A stretch of 64,000 nt of DNA, taken from contig NZ_PHHE01000001.1 of the NCBI RefSeq assembly GCF_002813455.1, positions 6,355,001-6,419,000 on the forward strand, read 5' to 3'. Both the position numbers and the translations under genes were made by a program. The stretch's first letter is position 1; every line of letters starts with the position of its first letter. The notes beneath the pieces are model-generated. The model did not search any database. It was not told the DNA's origin and was given only the letters and a program-made list of their open reading frames with translations. This document shows, in pieces, positions 17,891 to 27,869 of the stretch. Source of the stretch: Pseudomonas baetica. Lineage in GTDB: Bacteria; Pseudomonadota; Gammaproteobacteria; Pseudomonadales; Pseudomonadaceae.

Positions 17891-18178
17891 ATGACTATCA
17901 ACAACCGATGCTTAGTCGCATCTGCTGCTGTTGGCGAGTTGTTGAGCGTTGTTACAAAGACAGAACGTTCTCTATCTCGCTATTTTAATGACGTCGGCTA
18001 CCTGGGGATGCACTGTGTCTTTGATGATATCGCGCACCAAATGATAACGACGCTCGAAGAAAACTTAACGGAAGTGAAGCGCTTAATTGCAGAGACTCAA
18101 GAGCGATTGAAATTCCAGTCTGAACGCAGGACATTGAGTCCGAGAAATAGGAGAGAAGAGAATGCCACGTCTTACTAA
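17891..18178 (+). CDS. Hypothetical helical protein, 95 aa
   Basis: The start is preceded by AAGGAAATCAAAG, and the 3' end overlaps the next gene by 17 bases, so it is translated within the tail operon. The C-terminal half is a probable coiled coil (LEENLTEVKRLIAETQERL). It may be a small tail-assembly partner, but nothing in the sequence shows this directly. Confidence 0.55.
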   Translation: MTINNRCLVASAAVGELLSVVTKTERSLSRYFNDVGYLGMHCVFDDIAHQMITTLEENLTEVKRLIAETQERLKFQSERRTLSPRNRREENATSY

Positions 18179-18848
18179 GACATTTGCCATTGGGTCACGC
18201 ACATACACAATCAGACAGATGAATGCTGTGGACGGGAGCATGATGCTTCAAAAAATGCAGCCCATGATTACAAGTTTCTTGAGAAATTATGACGACATAG
18301 TTGTAAGGCTGACAAGTAGGAGAGGGTTGCACGTTGCAGGTTGGATTTTGGCTTTTGGAAATTTGATGGAAGCAATCACAGCGCCTCTGTATGAGAAAGG
18401 GAAACCAGTGATCCCAGAAGAGAAGCGCGAAGCCGTCGAAGCTGAACTAATCGCAGATACAGTTAACACAATCCTTGAAGGCGTTCTGCACAATGGCGAG
18501 CAAATGACTATCGAACACTTCGCTGGCCGTTACGAAGAATTGTCCGCTGTGCTGGTTACGGTGTTTCAGCACAACTTCCACGGTGCATGGCGTGAGCGCT
18601 TCCATATGCCAGAAGATTACGACTACGGAACATCAACCCCAAGAAGTTTGGAGCGTGCCCAAGAGGCGTACACGCAATCGGCCTTGGTTTACACGGTTGT
18701 AACTTCTTCGCTCGCATCTTACGGGGAGCTGCACACTCTGTTCAACACAGAGGACATTTACAATATGTATGAAACGGTGTGCCGTAAGAGTTTCGAAGAA
18801 ATGGAATTCCATAAACAAGCCCAGCGGGAAGCAGCTCAACAACGTTAA
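18162..18848 (+). CDS. Tail assembly chaperone-like protein
   Basis: The 228-residue protein starts after ATAGGAGAGAAG. Its beginning, LTKTFAIGSRTYTIRQMNAVDG, matches the start of phage tail assembly chaperones: a short beta-hairpin followed by the R-x-M/L pattern and a helical region. Such chaperones coat the tape-measure protein during tail polymerisation. No frameshifted second product is apparent. The tape-measure gene here lies 9.5 kb away instead of next door. Confidence is moderate because the family is poorly conserved. Confidence 0.5.
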   Translation: MPRLTKTFAIGSRTYTIRQMNAVDGSMMLQKMQPMITSFLRNYDDIVVRLTSRRGLHVAGWILAFGNLMEAITAPLYEKGKPVIPEEKREAVEAELIADTVNTILEGVLHNGEQMTIEHFAGRYEELSAVLVTVFQHNFHGAWRERFHMPEDYDYGTSTPRSLERAQEAYTQSALVYTVVTSSLASYGELHTLFNTEDIYNMYETVCRKSFEEMEFHKQAQREAAQQR

Positions 18849-18866
18849 CAAACCACAGGAGATACA

Positions 18867-19274
18867 ATGTCTGTCAAACAATCGATTGCATCCCATATTG
18901 ACGGGTTGCATGAAGCTGGCCTAGCTACGGTGATGTATACGATCACAGGCCGTATCGACATGCCTCGACTTTGCAGGTCGTTCAATATGTTCGTACAACG
19001 TAAACACCCCGGTGTAACTCAGCATCATTTCTTTTGGTTCAAAACCGGAAAGGGCGTTGTAATTAGTTACGCTGGCAATTCTTTCTTGCTGCACGCTGTA
19101 GAGCAATTCATGACCAAGGCAATCAAGCTTGGCATAGTTGGGGGCGCAACGCTCGAATACAGCGGTCGTAGTAAGAGAGCCTTCATGACGCTTCTTGATG
19201 AACGTCTCTCACACTTCACCCCAATTGCAAATGTTCGTTCTTTCGGCGGTACACATCGAAATATGGGGGAATGA
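18867..19274 (+). CDS. Hypothetical protein in tail operon, 135 aa
   Basis: CAGGAG sits eight bases before the ATG. The basic product has several aromatic strands (HHFFWFKTGKGVVISYAG) and helices (LHAVEQFMTKAIKLGI). I do not recognise it. Its tight spacing to the genes on both sides indicates the same transcript. Confidence 0.5.
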   Translation: MSVKQSIASHIDGLHEAGLATVMYTITGRIDMPRLCRSFNMFVQRKHPGVTQHHFFWFKTGKGVVISYAGNSFLLHAVEQFMTKAIKLGIVGGATLEYSGRSKRAFMTLLDERLSHFTPIANVRSFGGTHRNMGE

Positions 19275-19289
19275 AACAAGGATTAACCC

Positions 19290-19667
19290 TTGAATACACA
19301 GACACAAATACTTTCAACAAAGTTTATGGAGTTCTTCCGAGGTATAGGCATAACGCTCATATTTGGCTTTGCAGTCCTTCTATCTCATTGCGATACAAAG
19401 AGTCAGGTTAGGGAGCAAAGCATCATCACGGAAGAAGCAACGCGGAAATATGTTCAGGCACAGCAAGATGTACTTTATAGCCGAGTGCAACGCGAGGTTA
19501 ATCAGTCACTTGATGGAATCCGAACTGAGTTGGCACAGACCAATACACTCTTGAGACAAATTACTGAATTCCAAATCAGTAAGAGTGAAAACAACATTGC
19601 AACGAGCAATTCCAGTGTAGTCAATGCTCCCTTTACAAGACCCCGTTCCTTGCGAGGCGATCCATGA
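19290..19667 (+). CDS. Membrane-anchored coiled-coil protein
   Basis: A TTG start is chosen because AAGGATTAACCC precedes it; the next ATG (19326) has no ribosome site. The 125-residue product has one membrane segment (GIGITLIFGFAVLLSHC, residues about 17-33) and a long amphipathic helix (REVNQSLDGIRTELAQTNTL). The layout closely mirrors the protein at 31841. It overlaps the next gene by four bases. Function unknown. Confidence 0.5.
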   Translation: MNTQTQILSTKFMEFFRGIGITLIFGFAVLLSHCDTKSQVREQSIITEEATRKYVQAQQDVLYSRVQREVNQSLDGIRTELAQTNTLLRQITEFQISKSENNIATSNSSVVNAPFTRPRSLRGDP

Positions 19668-20101
19668 AACTTAACGTCACCAAGCTACGCGCGGTAAAGA
19701 GACGATTGAAAGCGCTTGATAGCACAAAGGTACAGGTTGGTTTCTTTGAAGGAGACAAATACGAAGACACGGGAATCCCCGTTGCTCAAGTTGCTTACTT
19801 TAACGAATATGGAACACATCTCAATCCTACAAGACCTTTCATGCACGATACCTTTGAAACTGACGTAGTTAGACGCTTAATCAAGCATGGCTTGGGTAAG
19901 GTCTTTATTGCTGCTGTCAAAGGCCAAGCGATTCAACACACACTACGCGAACTAGGGAAGAAGCTTGTGGAAGCCATGCAGGCACACGTTGACGCATATC
20001 CCGGTAACAACAGTGCAGCAACAATTCTTCGGAAGGGATTCAATGATCCGCTGTATGACACCGGTAAAATGATGAAGTCCGTGAAGTTTCAAATCTCCTA
20101 A
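19664..20101 (+). CDS. HK97 gp10-like tail completion protein
   Basis: The 145-residue basic protein has the hallmark VQVGFFEGDKY, then VAQVAYFNEYGT and the TRPFMHDTFE segment. These are typical of HK97 gp10-like and minor tail Z-type proteins that join the tail tube to the head. The ATG overlaps the upstream stop (ATGA). Its presence without any recognised head or tube gene is notable, since the role normally requires both. Confidence 0.75.
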   Translation: MKLNVTKLRAVKRRLKALDSTKVQVGFFEGDKYEDTGIPVAQVAYFNEYGTHLNPTRPFMHDTFETDVVRRLIKHGLGKVFIAAVKGQAIQHTLRELGKKLVEAMQAHVDAYPGNNSAATILRKGFNDPLYDTGKMMKSVKFQIS

Positions 20102-20132
20102 CCTCAGTTTCGCATCATCAAGGAATAAAAAT

Positions 20133-20873
20133 ATGACTTACGCAATCCGCCGTGATAACGGCGACGTGCTGTGGTTTGACGCTATCACCGACGTGGCAGA
20201 AGACTACAGAGCAACAGTTTCAAAGCATCCACTATCATCGGGTAGTTTCGTCAGTGACCATACTACGGTTGACAATAAAAAGTTTTTCATCCGGGGAATT
20301 CTCTCTGATGCTGACTTCAATCTAAACCGACCAAGTGACGAAGGATGGCGCTCTGTAACAGATAAACAATATGTGAACAACACAGAGACCGCTAAACCGG
20401 TGGTAATCACACAGGAGGGCGCTAGGTGGCGAAGCTTCATTCCAGAAGTAGTAAGTCAATTCACTGCAAGCACAATCCCAACAGTTACGGTCACCCCGCA
20501 AGCCAAGGTGAAGACAGCCCACGCTGTGAGATCGGACTTAATCCAAATCCTTGAAGACCGTGAGCCGTTCACACTGGTTGAATATAATAGTAACCTTGTT
20601 GCACGATCATGGAGCAATGTTGTGATGACTGGGCTCACGTTCGAGGAAGATGCAGATACAGGGGAGGGTTTGTTCCCGTCCATGCAGATGGAGCAGGTGG
20701 TTTACACAGACCAGCTTGCAATTACTATCGCTATTCGCTCCAACAAAGGCAGACAGAGCGGTGTTAAGAGCGATAAAGCTATGGGGAAGGGTGACGACGC
20801 TGCTAACGAGAAAACGTCAAACGCCAACAAGAGTGCTGCTGATGTAAGTCCGTACGCTTACAATCGCTCATGA
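20133..20873 (+). CDS. Dit-like distal tail protein
   Basis: The 246-residue protein contains TVSKHPLSSGSFVSDHTTV and KFFIRGILSDADF. This is the 'HP-x-G-x-x-x-DH ... G-x-x-SD' pattern of the Dit-like N-terminal domain found at the tail tip of many Pseudomonas and Acinetobacter phages. The middle holds a second beta domain (PFTLVEYNSNLVARSWSNVV). The last 50 residues are charged and low-complexity. AAGGAATAAAAAT precedes the ATG. It is the last gene before a terminator. Confidence 0.75.
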   Translation: MTYAIRRDNGDVLWFDAITDVAEDYRATVSKHPLSSGSFVSDHTTVDNKKFFIRGILSDADFNLNRPSDEGWRSVTDKQYVNNTETAKPVVITQEGARWRSFIPEVVSQFTASTIPTVTVTPQAKVKTAHAVRSDLIQILEDREPFTLVEYNSNLVARSWSNVVMTGLTFEEDADTGEGLFPSMQMEQVVYTDQLAITIAIRSNKGRQSGVKSDKAMGKGDDAANEKTSNANKSAADVSPYAYNRS

Positions 20874-20883
20874 GTTACGCGAG

Positions 20884-20917
20884 AGGGAGCGCCTACATGG
20901 TCGCTCCCTTTTCTTTG
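20884..20917 (+). terminator. Rho-independent terminator of the first tail operon
   Basis: AGGGAGCG and CGCTCCCT pair around a 10-base loop and are followed by TTTCTTTG. It directly follows the Dit-like gene. Confidence 0.8.
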
Positions 20918-20965
20918 TCTGTATGGGGAGTAAAAAGAAAGTTCACATATTTATGCACTTGTCTA

Positions 20966-20993
20966 TTGACTTCTGGAGTTTTCGTGAGATAAT
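20966..20993 (+). promoter_or_regulatory. Sigma-70 promoter of the second unit
   Basis: TTGACT and GATAAT are separated by 16 bases, about 140 bp upstream of the zinc-ribbon gene at 21135. Confidence 0.7.
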
Positions 20994-21134
20994 TCTCATG
21001 TGGGATATTAAATACCTTTCCCGCCGCATTAATCCTCTAAGTGCAGCTGCCTCCCACCGGCAACAAGATTTTCTAACTCACAACTCTCATTTGACCTATT
21101 GCCATCTGGCTCATCCTCTAAAGGAGATTTTTCT

Positions 21135-21326
21135 ATGTCCGTTAACAAAACGTGTGTTTGCAAAGTCTGCGGTAGTGTCCGTTCCTTCAAGAAGGTGACG
21201 GCCACTTGTTCCCGTCTCTGCAAAGATATCTATCTGGCTCGCCCAGCAGCCAACTCTACAACCCCAATCCATTCCGCTATCCATTCAGGAGCCAAAAGCC
21301 ATGACACAGACCGCACAAAAGACTAA
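21135..21326 (+). CDS. Small zinc-ribbon protein
   Basis: AAGGAG lies nine bases before the ATG. The 63-residue product has CKVCG and, 12 residues on, CSRLCKD, the same four-cysteine arrangement as the proteins at 16804, 21301 and 25054. The C-terminal half is Thr/Ser/His-rich. It overlaps the next gene by 26 bases. Confidence 0.6.
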   Translation: MSVNKTCVCKVCGSVRSFKKVTATCSRLCKDIYLARPAANSTTPIHSAIHSGAKSHDTDRTKD

Positions 21327-22048
21327 AGCCAAAGCTGATACACGTATCACATGCACTGCCAAAGGGTGCAGCCAGAGATTCAGGCCACCCCGCAAAGGCG
21401 CAAAGTTCTGTTCCGACACATGCCGAACGATTTGCAACAACGCCAGAAAATCCCGCACCACAGAAACAACAATCCCTCGCTCCAACCACTTCTGCCAGAC
21501 ACTAATCGATGAAGCTATCCGTGCTGGAACGCTCGAAGTGTTCACCCGCTTGAAAGGCAACGTTGCAGCGCTTGAAGCTACATACAAGGTCGTCAAAGCT
21601 CGCATGAGAGCCAACATTGTTGCAGGCGTGAATAGTTTCCACGTTTGCCACGTCGCACCTGTAGCCCACTCTACACGCCTTGGAACATTCGACGCTTCAA
21701 ACCTGTTCATTGGTGCATCAGAGAAGAACAAGGCAGCCGCTATGACAGCGACAGGAGCAGGAACATTCGTTGCTAAAGCCAACCTTAACCCGGCTAACGA
21801 TGTTGCGTCAGATGCAGGACGTGCAGTCACCCTAGATCGCATCATTGCTTATATCGGTGAAACCACATTCAAGGCTTTCGTTAAGAAGGTGAAATTGAAA
21901 GACTCCGTGCGTGTAGTGACTCTCGCAAAGCTTGAAGCTCTGATTGAAGTTGATAATCCAGAACACAGCCAGTATTCCGTTCTGATCCTCAATAAGAAAA
22001 CAACCACGTATGAACTAGCCAGCGCTCTTGCTGAGCTATCTGGGAAGT
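21301..22048 (+). pseudogene. Zinc-ribbon protein gene with 3' end replaced by IS
   Basis: AGGAGCCAAAAGCC precedes the ATG. The product starts with a zinc site (CTAKGCSQRF, then FCSDTCR) like its small neighbours. About 200 helical residues of unknown fold follow, including RLKGNVAALEATYKVVKARM. The IS3-family element begins at about codon 250 and supplies the present last residues. If the flanks are simply rejoined, the frame would close after eight more codons, so little may be lost. It is convergent with the truncated abortive-infection-like gene beyond the IS. Confidence 0.6.
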
Positions 22049-22055
22049 GTAGTGG

Positions 22056-23218
<1,163 letters not shown>

Positions 23219-23282
23219 CAGACACCTCTATCTGGCGAGCATTCTCGCCTAAATGGGTGTCCGGTTTCATTAGACCACTACA

Positions 23283-24040
23283 GTACCGATCCCGTGAAAG
23301 ATGGTGGTAATACCGCTAAGGGACTGTGCTGCACCCTCGTCAAGCGCTCCTGCTGATCGCAATTTTTTCACAGTCTGAGAGGTAAGCGCCTGCACGGTCA
23401 TGGTTTCGTACCCAGTTTCCCCGAGCTGCTTAAGGCAGGATTTCATTACCGTCTCGACATGAGAACAGCTACGAGCAATGGAGTCTTCTGGATCGACTTC
23501 CACTGCCTTCCGTGCCTTTTGCCACGACTCAAGCAGGCTTGGATGCTTGTCAAATTCCTGTTCAAGGTCTGTATCAATCGCAGCCTTTTCCGCTGCTACG
23601 AACTCAGTTAGCAGAGCGTTTGTACTTGCGATGGTGTCGTGTTCCGCTTCCAAAGTACTGAAGAGATTATCTATCAGTGATTCCAAGACGTGCGGTGCAC
23701 TGAGCAGAACTTGCCATTCCGGCTTCACGTCTTTGAGAAAATGTGTGTCCCAGTCTGGCTCCGGCCACCCATCCTCGTATTGCTCGGTTCTGACTATCAA
23801 CCTCGATCCGTCGAACACTAGCCAAGCGTTTGTAGTGCCAGCCCGGTCGGTTTCTTCGTAAAACCAGCTTTCCACCATTACGCTATTGCTCGTGCCGTAG
23901 CAGCCCAGCTCTCCCATTGATTCGACGAGTTTTTTCTCAAAGGCATCGAGCTTTTCGAGTAAGAGCCGACGCTCAGCCTTCAGCTTCGTGGTAAGGGACG
24001 CTAGTCGTGATAGTCCGTGGTCGCGCATTGTGTTTTCCAT
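23283..24040 (-). pseudogene. Abortive-infection (Abi_C-like) gene, 3' truncated by IS
   Basis: About 250 residues remain. The C-terminal part reads DPEDSIARSCSHVETVMKSC ... SAGALDEGAAQSLSGITTIFHGIG. This is the pattern of the Abi C-terminal domain seen in abortive-infection proteins, which normally continues with a GxLRNxxGxAHG motif. Here the sequence enters the IS right after IFHGIGT and stops at three valines, so the RN/H segment is missing. The N-terminal part is a coiled helix (KLKAERRLLLEKLDAFEKKL) plus an unrecognised middle. Probably non-functional. The family call is by pattern. Confidence 0.6.
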
Positions 24041-25053
24041 ATTCTTGGCAAACCGACGTTGTACAGGAGCTGACCGAAAAATTCGACAAGGGATCTGACC
24101 GAGAACGAATTGAGTCGATCTTGTCCCTTCCTAGGTGTAATAGTTACACGCGAATCTTAGCCCCATTTCGTCTACAGGCTATGTGTTACAAGGTCTACAG
24201 CGTTTCACCTCATGGCAGAAAACCGCAAATGGAATGACCTCTCTAATGGAATAACGCACACCGACACAAGCGAGCTTACAGGGTTGATCCAGTTAGCCGG
24301 AGGCAAAGAAGGGTTGCACCCGCAACGAAGTTGCAAAGGAATGACTTGCAGCCCTGCTGCATTGGCTTCTCTTTTGAAAGGGTATCCAAATATAAATTAA
24401 ATATTGTGATACCTTCGTAACTGGAATCATCTGTAACTACAGCTTCTTCAGGGCGGGACGTCTCACTATCAAAAGTTTACGTTAAAGTTGGCGAAGATTT
24501 ACTGCGGGAACTCCTCACAAACTGTAGTGTATGTTAAATTAGTTAATGTTTCTTGTAGTTATTAGTTGCTAATTGCACATGTTCATGGTAAAATTGTACA
24601 AAGGAGAGAAGATAAGCTTTACCACTTTCCGTAGCTTTCTTTTCTTGCTCTCCAGCCACCGAAGATGGTTTGTCGAGAGCACGCTAGACCAAGGTGGGGA
24701 CACCTCCAAGCATCTTCCAGTGATGCGGTCGAACGACGTTCTAGTCGAATACTGGACACTCTGCAATGGCGGATTTGTTCCCCGCATACATTGGTAATAA
24801 GCTACGTTGCTGTCGTAGGAGTGGAAACAGCCTCGAATTCAATGCCTGCATGAGAGTGGCTATAGATGCCTTTTCAAATTTTCCGCCACTAGCAGGCGCC
24901 CTTTAAGCTTCGCCGTGCAATACGGTGGAAGCACGCATCGTTAGCTACAGCACAATCCCGCCGATTCAGGCGGTTTTTCTGTACCCCGATTTAACTCCGC
25001 AACATTCCCAATAAACATATTTCATAAATCCTATAACAGAAGGAGCCTTTCTC
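24041..25053 (+). other. 1-kb AT-rich region without a convincing gene
   Basis: The palindrome GTGTAATAGTTACAC lies at 24135-24149 within a segment (about 24130-24205) that recurs at 36270-36345. A weak frame at 24585-24797 (70 codons, no ribosome site) may or may not be a gene. A terminator CCGCC-GATTCA-GGCGG-TTTTT lies at 24958-24978, about 75 bp before the next operon. Otherwise I see no recognisable signal; it may be a regulatory leader or decayed DNA. Confidence 0.5.
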
Positions 25054-25236
25054 ATGGCCGCTGTAATGCGTCAATGCCCCCACTGCGGAACTTGGTTTCC
25101 ATCTAAAACCGCTCGTGCTGTTTATTGTCCCGCTCCTGCTTCATGCAGAACGTTGGCAGGTCGTGCAAAGAAACGTCAGCTATTGGACTTAGCAATCAAT
25201 GAAACCAACTTCCTCAATGTCCCCGACGTAACGTAA
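25054..25236 (+). CDS. Small zinc-ribbon protein, first of third operon
   Basis: GAAGGAG precedes the ATG. The 60-residue basic product has CPHCGTWFPS and, after 13 residues, YCPAPASCRTLAGRAKKRQ, the same overall design as the other three zinc-ribbon proteins but with two extra residues in the second knuckle. It heads the long run of small genes leading to the tape measure. Confidence 0.62.
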   Translation: MAAVMRQCPHCGTWFPSKTARAVYCPAPASCRTLAGRAKKRQLLDLAINETNFLNVPDVT

Positions 25237-25283
25237 CAATCCCTGATATCCCTCACCATCCCCCACATACAGAGAGAAAAACA

Positions 25284-25376
25284 ATGTTCACCATTTACAC
25301 ACTACTCGCACTTACAGCCTTCGGATGTCTTGCTGCTGGATTCGCCTTTGGTTACATCTTCGGACGTACACAATGA
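25284..25376 (+). CDS. 30-residue membrane micro-protein
   Basis: The frame encodes a single membrane helix (YTLLALTAFGCLAAGFAFGY) ending FGRTQ. It overlaps the next start by four bases (ATGA). AGAGAGAAAAACA is a weak ribosome site. Coupling to the next gene supports it being translated. Confidence 0.5.
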   Translation: MFTIYTLLALTAFGCLAAGFAFGYIFGRTQ

Positions 25377-25555
25377 ATTCAATGCTTACAGAAACTGAAT
25401 GGTGCAGAGGCTTTGTAGCTACCCTAGATGAAGACGGAAATGAAACTCACCAATCAATGGTGTTCGTTGCAAACAACCGTTATCCAGATGACTACGAAGA
25501 CGACAACATTGAAGGTTACTTCAGTGTGCGTCCATATGAAGGAGATTACAAATGA
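25373..25555 (+). CDS. Hypothetical acidic protein, 60 aa
   Basis: Coupled to the genes on both sides by ATGA overlaps. The product is acidic (DDYEDDNIEGYFSVRPYEGD) with two possible beta strands. Family unknown. Confidence 0.5.
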   Translation: MNSMLTETEWCRGFVATLDEDGNETHQSMVFVANNRYPDDYEDDNIEGYFSVRPYEGDYK

Positions 25556-25752
25556 CCGATCTAAGCCTTAAAGACCTTGAGCGTAGATTGAGACTCGCAG
25601 ATGAAAGCTTTGTGCGTTCGTACACGCGCCACGGAAAGAAACTTCCAAAGCTCTCACCTGAAGACTCTGAGGGTGTTGAGTTCTTTAACTCGATCCAGCG
25701 AGAGCTACAACGTGAACGCATGAAAGCAATTTACTCCGACCATAACGTATAA
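25552..25752 (+). CDS. Hypothetical helical protein, 66 aa
   Basis: Starts in an ATGA overlap after GAAGGAG. The sequence is charged and helical (LSLKDLERRLRLADESFVRS, FFNSIQRELQRERMKAI). No family is recognised. Confidence 0.5.
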   Translation: MTDLSLKDLERRLRLADESFVRSYTRHGKKLPKLSPEDSEGVEFFNSIQRELQRERMKAIYSDHNV

Positions 25753-25783
25753 CCTAATCCCATATCCAGAAGGAAAATATAAG

Positions 25784-26311
25784 ATGACTAACGACACACG
25801 CTTTAACCAAGCCACCCTAGACGCTCTTCAAGAGGCGAACAAAACTGCATATGCTCAACGTGTAAGCAAGCATGATTTCGATATGACCAAGCCTGCTAAT
25901 GCTCGTGGTAACTACCCTCGTGTGTTTATGCACGGAGCAATTGTTGAAGTAAATGGCAAAAGCCTATCAGAGTTCTTGACCAACTACGAAGCTCTGCGTG
26001 CAGAAGGTTATTCACGCTCCGCAGTAACTGAGTACGCTGTTGGTATTGCCCTCTTCGGTTTCATGGCAAAGCCAGCCGAATTGCAAGCAGAAGAACTTGT
26101 AAAAGAGAACGCTCGTATTGAAGACGACTACCGTGCAGCGGTTGAAGCAAACGCACAGAAGGCCGCAGAGAAGGAGGCAGAAGAAGAACTAGCAGCCATT
26201 GAAGCAGAAGTGCAAGCCACTCTTGCAAGAGAGCAGGGTGACCGTATTGCAGCTATTCGCGCTCGCATCCTCGGAGAGAAAGCAGCTACAGCTAAGCGAG
26301 CTTCAAAATGA
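25784..26311 (+). CDS. Hypothetical protein with C-terminal coiled coil, 175 aa
   Basis: AGAAGGAAAATATAAG precedes the ATG. Residues 1-100 look globular (RVFMHGAIVEVNGKSLSEFL); residues 105-170 are a continuous Ala/Glu-rich helix (AQKAAEKEAEEELAAIEAEV). It overlaps the next gene by four bases. A structural or scaffold-like role would fit the shape, but there is no direct evidence. Confidence 0.55.
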   Translation: MTNDTRFNQATLDALQEANKTAYAQRVSKHDFDMTKPANARGNYPRVFMHGAIVEVNGKSLSEFLTNYEALRAEGYSRSAVTEYAVGIALFGFMAKPAELQAEELVKENARIEDDYRAAVEANAQKAAEKEAEEELAAIEAEVQATLAREQGDRIAAIRARILGEKAATAKRASK

Positions 26312-26547
26312 ATGTTGAAAACAGGTACAGCATCGGTGGTTGGCGCTGGCAGTTGTTGGAGAGTGTAAAAGCTCTTCACACTGTTGATGATCCCCGTGAA
26401 GACATCTTGAAACTTGTCTTAATTCGAGATTTGAAAGCGTCAAAGTCGGACAACGACATTGTTGTAGCCGTGAAGCGTTATCGCTATGCAGTTGAGAACT
26501 GCCGTACCCCTCAGCACTTCGACTTCTTAGAGAGCATTGCAGCATGA
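26308..26547 (+). CDS. Hypothetical protein, 79 aa
   Basis: Starts in an ATGA overlap and ends in another. Mostly helical with charged faces (DDPREDILKLVLIRDLKASK). Not recognised. Confidence 0.5.
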   Translation: MNVENRYSIGGWRWQLLESVKALHTVDDPREDILKLVLIRDLKASKSDNDIVVAVKRYRYAVENCRTPQHFDFLESIAA

Positions 26548-26672
26548 GCCAATTCGAAGATGACACAGATGATGCACGACACAAACGCCGTGTGTCCCGC
26601 TCCCAAGACAGAGCCAGAGGTAAACAACGTGACGAAAATAAGTCTTCCCGCCGTGAGTCTCGTTACAAATAA
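26544..26672 (+). CDS. 42-residue highly basic micro-protein
   Basis: Starts in an ATGA overlap with the upstream gene. After an acidic start (SQFEDDTDD) the sequence is dominated by Arg/Lys (HKRRVSRSQDRARGKQ) and is probably disordered and nucleic-acid binding. The overlap is the main support. Confidence 0.45.
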   Translation: MSQFEDDTDDARHKRRVSRSQDRARGKQRDENKSSRRESRYK

Positions 26673-26687
26673 TGAAAGAGGTGATAC

Positions 26688-27113
26688 ATGGCTAATAGCC
26701 CCACAGCAGAACAATTGATTACACGCACAGCCAGACGTTCACGTCTCGCTCTTCCTACCCTAGAACGTTACCTAGTTGCAGCTCAGCAAGCTAACTTCCC
26801 GGAAGCACACATTGAAGCTCTGACACAGCTTGTCGCTGAAATGGAAGCGCTTACGAAGCTTGAGGGTGTGGAGTTTGAACTACCAGCTCGCAGACCCGGA
26901 CCTGTCCCTGCTTCCCGTGCAAAGACTACGGATTACACACGCGCTATCTTTGAATCTGTTGCTCCAAAGAAGCCACGCAAGAAAAAGACTGATGTTCCCA
27001 AAGTGATTGCAAAGATAGTCGCTAAAGACTTCGCGCCAGTGAGACAGCTCGAAGCTGAAGAAGCAGCAGCATTCACCAGTGAAGGCCAGTTGGTTACATT
27101 TGACTTCATGTAA
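26688..27113 (+). CDS. Hypothetical protein, 141 aa
   Basis: AAAGAGGTG precedes the ATG. An N-terminal helical half (TPTAEQ-like start, RTARRSRLALPTLERYLVAA) is followed by a Pro/Arg/Lys-rich linker (PKKPRKKKTDVPK) and an acidic tail. Not recognised. Confidence 0.5.
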   Translation: MANSPTAEQLITRTARRSRLALPTLERYLVAAQQANFPEAHIEALTQLVAEMEALTKLEGVEFELPARRPGPVPASRAKTTDYTRAIFESVAPKKPRKKKTDVPKVIAKIVAKDFAPVRQLEAEEAAAFTSEGQLVTFDFM

Positions 27114-27213
27114 ATAGGGGCTGCAATGGCCCCTTCAGTAATAAACACTCCCCCGTTCGAACACATCCCCACATATTCGTCTTTCCAGACTATCCAATTT
27201 AGGAGCTATACCC

Positions 27214-27693
27214 ATGTGCACAGATTCTCAGCAGGCGGTTATCACTCGTCTCATTGCTGACGTTCCAAGTCGCCAACATCACATCATTATGGATTTGGTT
27301 CTACGCAATCAGATTAAGTCAGCAGAAGCAGTTGCAGAGGAATTCAGCAAGATTGCCGCCTTACAAGCCAGCGCTATGCAAGCTTTCCAGATCGCTCAAG
27401 AAGAAACACAGCAAGCAGTTGAACATCACGCTCAAGCATCCCGTAACTTCGTTGTCGCTCGTGCAGACATCGTGAAACTACAAGAAGCTCTTGCAGTTTC
27501 ACAACACGATTATCAACGCCTCTCTGAAATGAATGCAGCTTTCCAAGAGCGTGTTATCCAGATGGAAACCAACGCTATCCAGATGGAAGCAGAGCGTGAA
27601 GAGTTGTACGGATTCCTCGCTGCTGCCAGTGATGCATTAGATGCGGCTGAAGTCGCTGCAACGCTCGCTGTCACTCTTGTAGAAGCTGCCTGA
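27214..27693 (+). CDS. Coiled-coil protein, 159 aa
   Basis: Nearly the whole chain is helical with heptad-like runs (VARADIVKLQEALAVSQHDY, ERVIQMETNAIQMEAEREEL). AGGAGCTATACCC lies before the ATG. The stop overlaps the next start by one base (TGATG). Possibly an assembly partner in the tape-measure operon; no family is recognised. Confidence 0.5.
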   Translation: MCTDSQQAVITRLIADVPSRQHHIIMDLVLRNQIKSAEAVAEEFSKIAALQASAMQAFQIAQEETQQAVEHHAQASRNFVVARADIVKLQEALAVSQHDYQRLSEMNAAFQERVIQMETNAIQMEAEREELYGFLAAASDALDAAEVAATLAVTLVEAA

Positions 27694-27869
27694 TGACGCA
27701 GGCACATGATGAACTTCAAACCTCCCTCTTAGCTGTCACAGAGGCTTTTAGAACGGCTCTTGCTGCATTTCCCGCAGATGGGAGTTACGACGCAGAAGCA
27801 GTTAGTACCTACCTTGAAGCAGCTCACCAACAACAATTAATTCAACTCCAACTGAGAGAACTCCAATGA
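27693..27869 (+). CDS. Hypothetical protein, 58 aa
   Basis: Starts at TGATG directly after the coiled-coil gene and ends in an ATGA overlap with the next. The product is helical and Gln/Leu-rich (AAHQQQLIQLQLRELQ). Translational coupling on both sides supports it. Confidence 0.48.
   Translation: MTQAHDELQTSLLAVTEAFRTALAAFPADGSYDAEAVSTYLEAAHQQQLIQLQLRELQ

Noticed and set aside
24130..24205. tRNA-like fold in the repeated palindromic module
   Set aside because: No T-arm GGTTCGA consensus and no acceptor stem pairing; better explained as an operator or structured leader.
24585..24797. 70-codon plus-strand frame
   Set aside because: No ribosome site and no recognisable features; kept only as a remark in the non-coding region entry.
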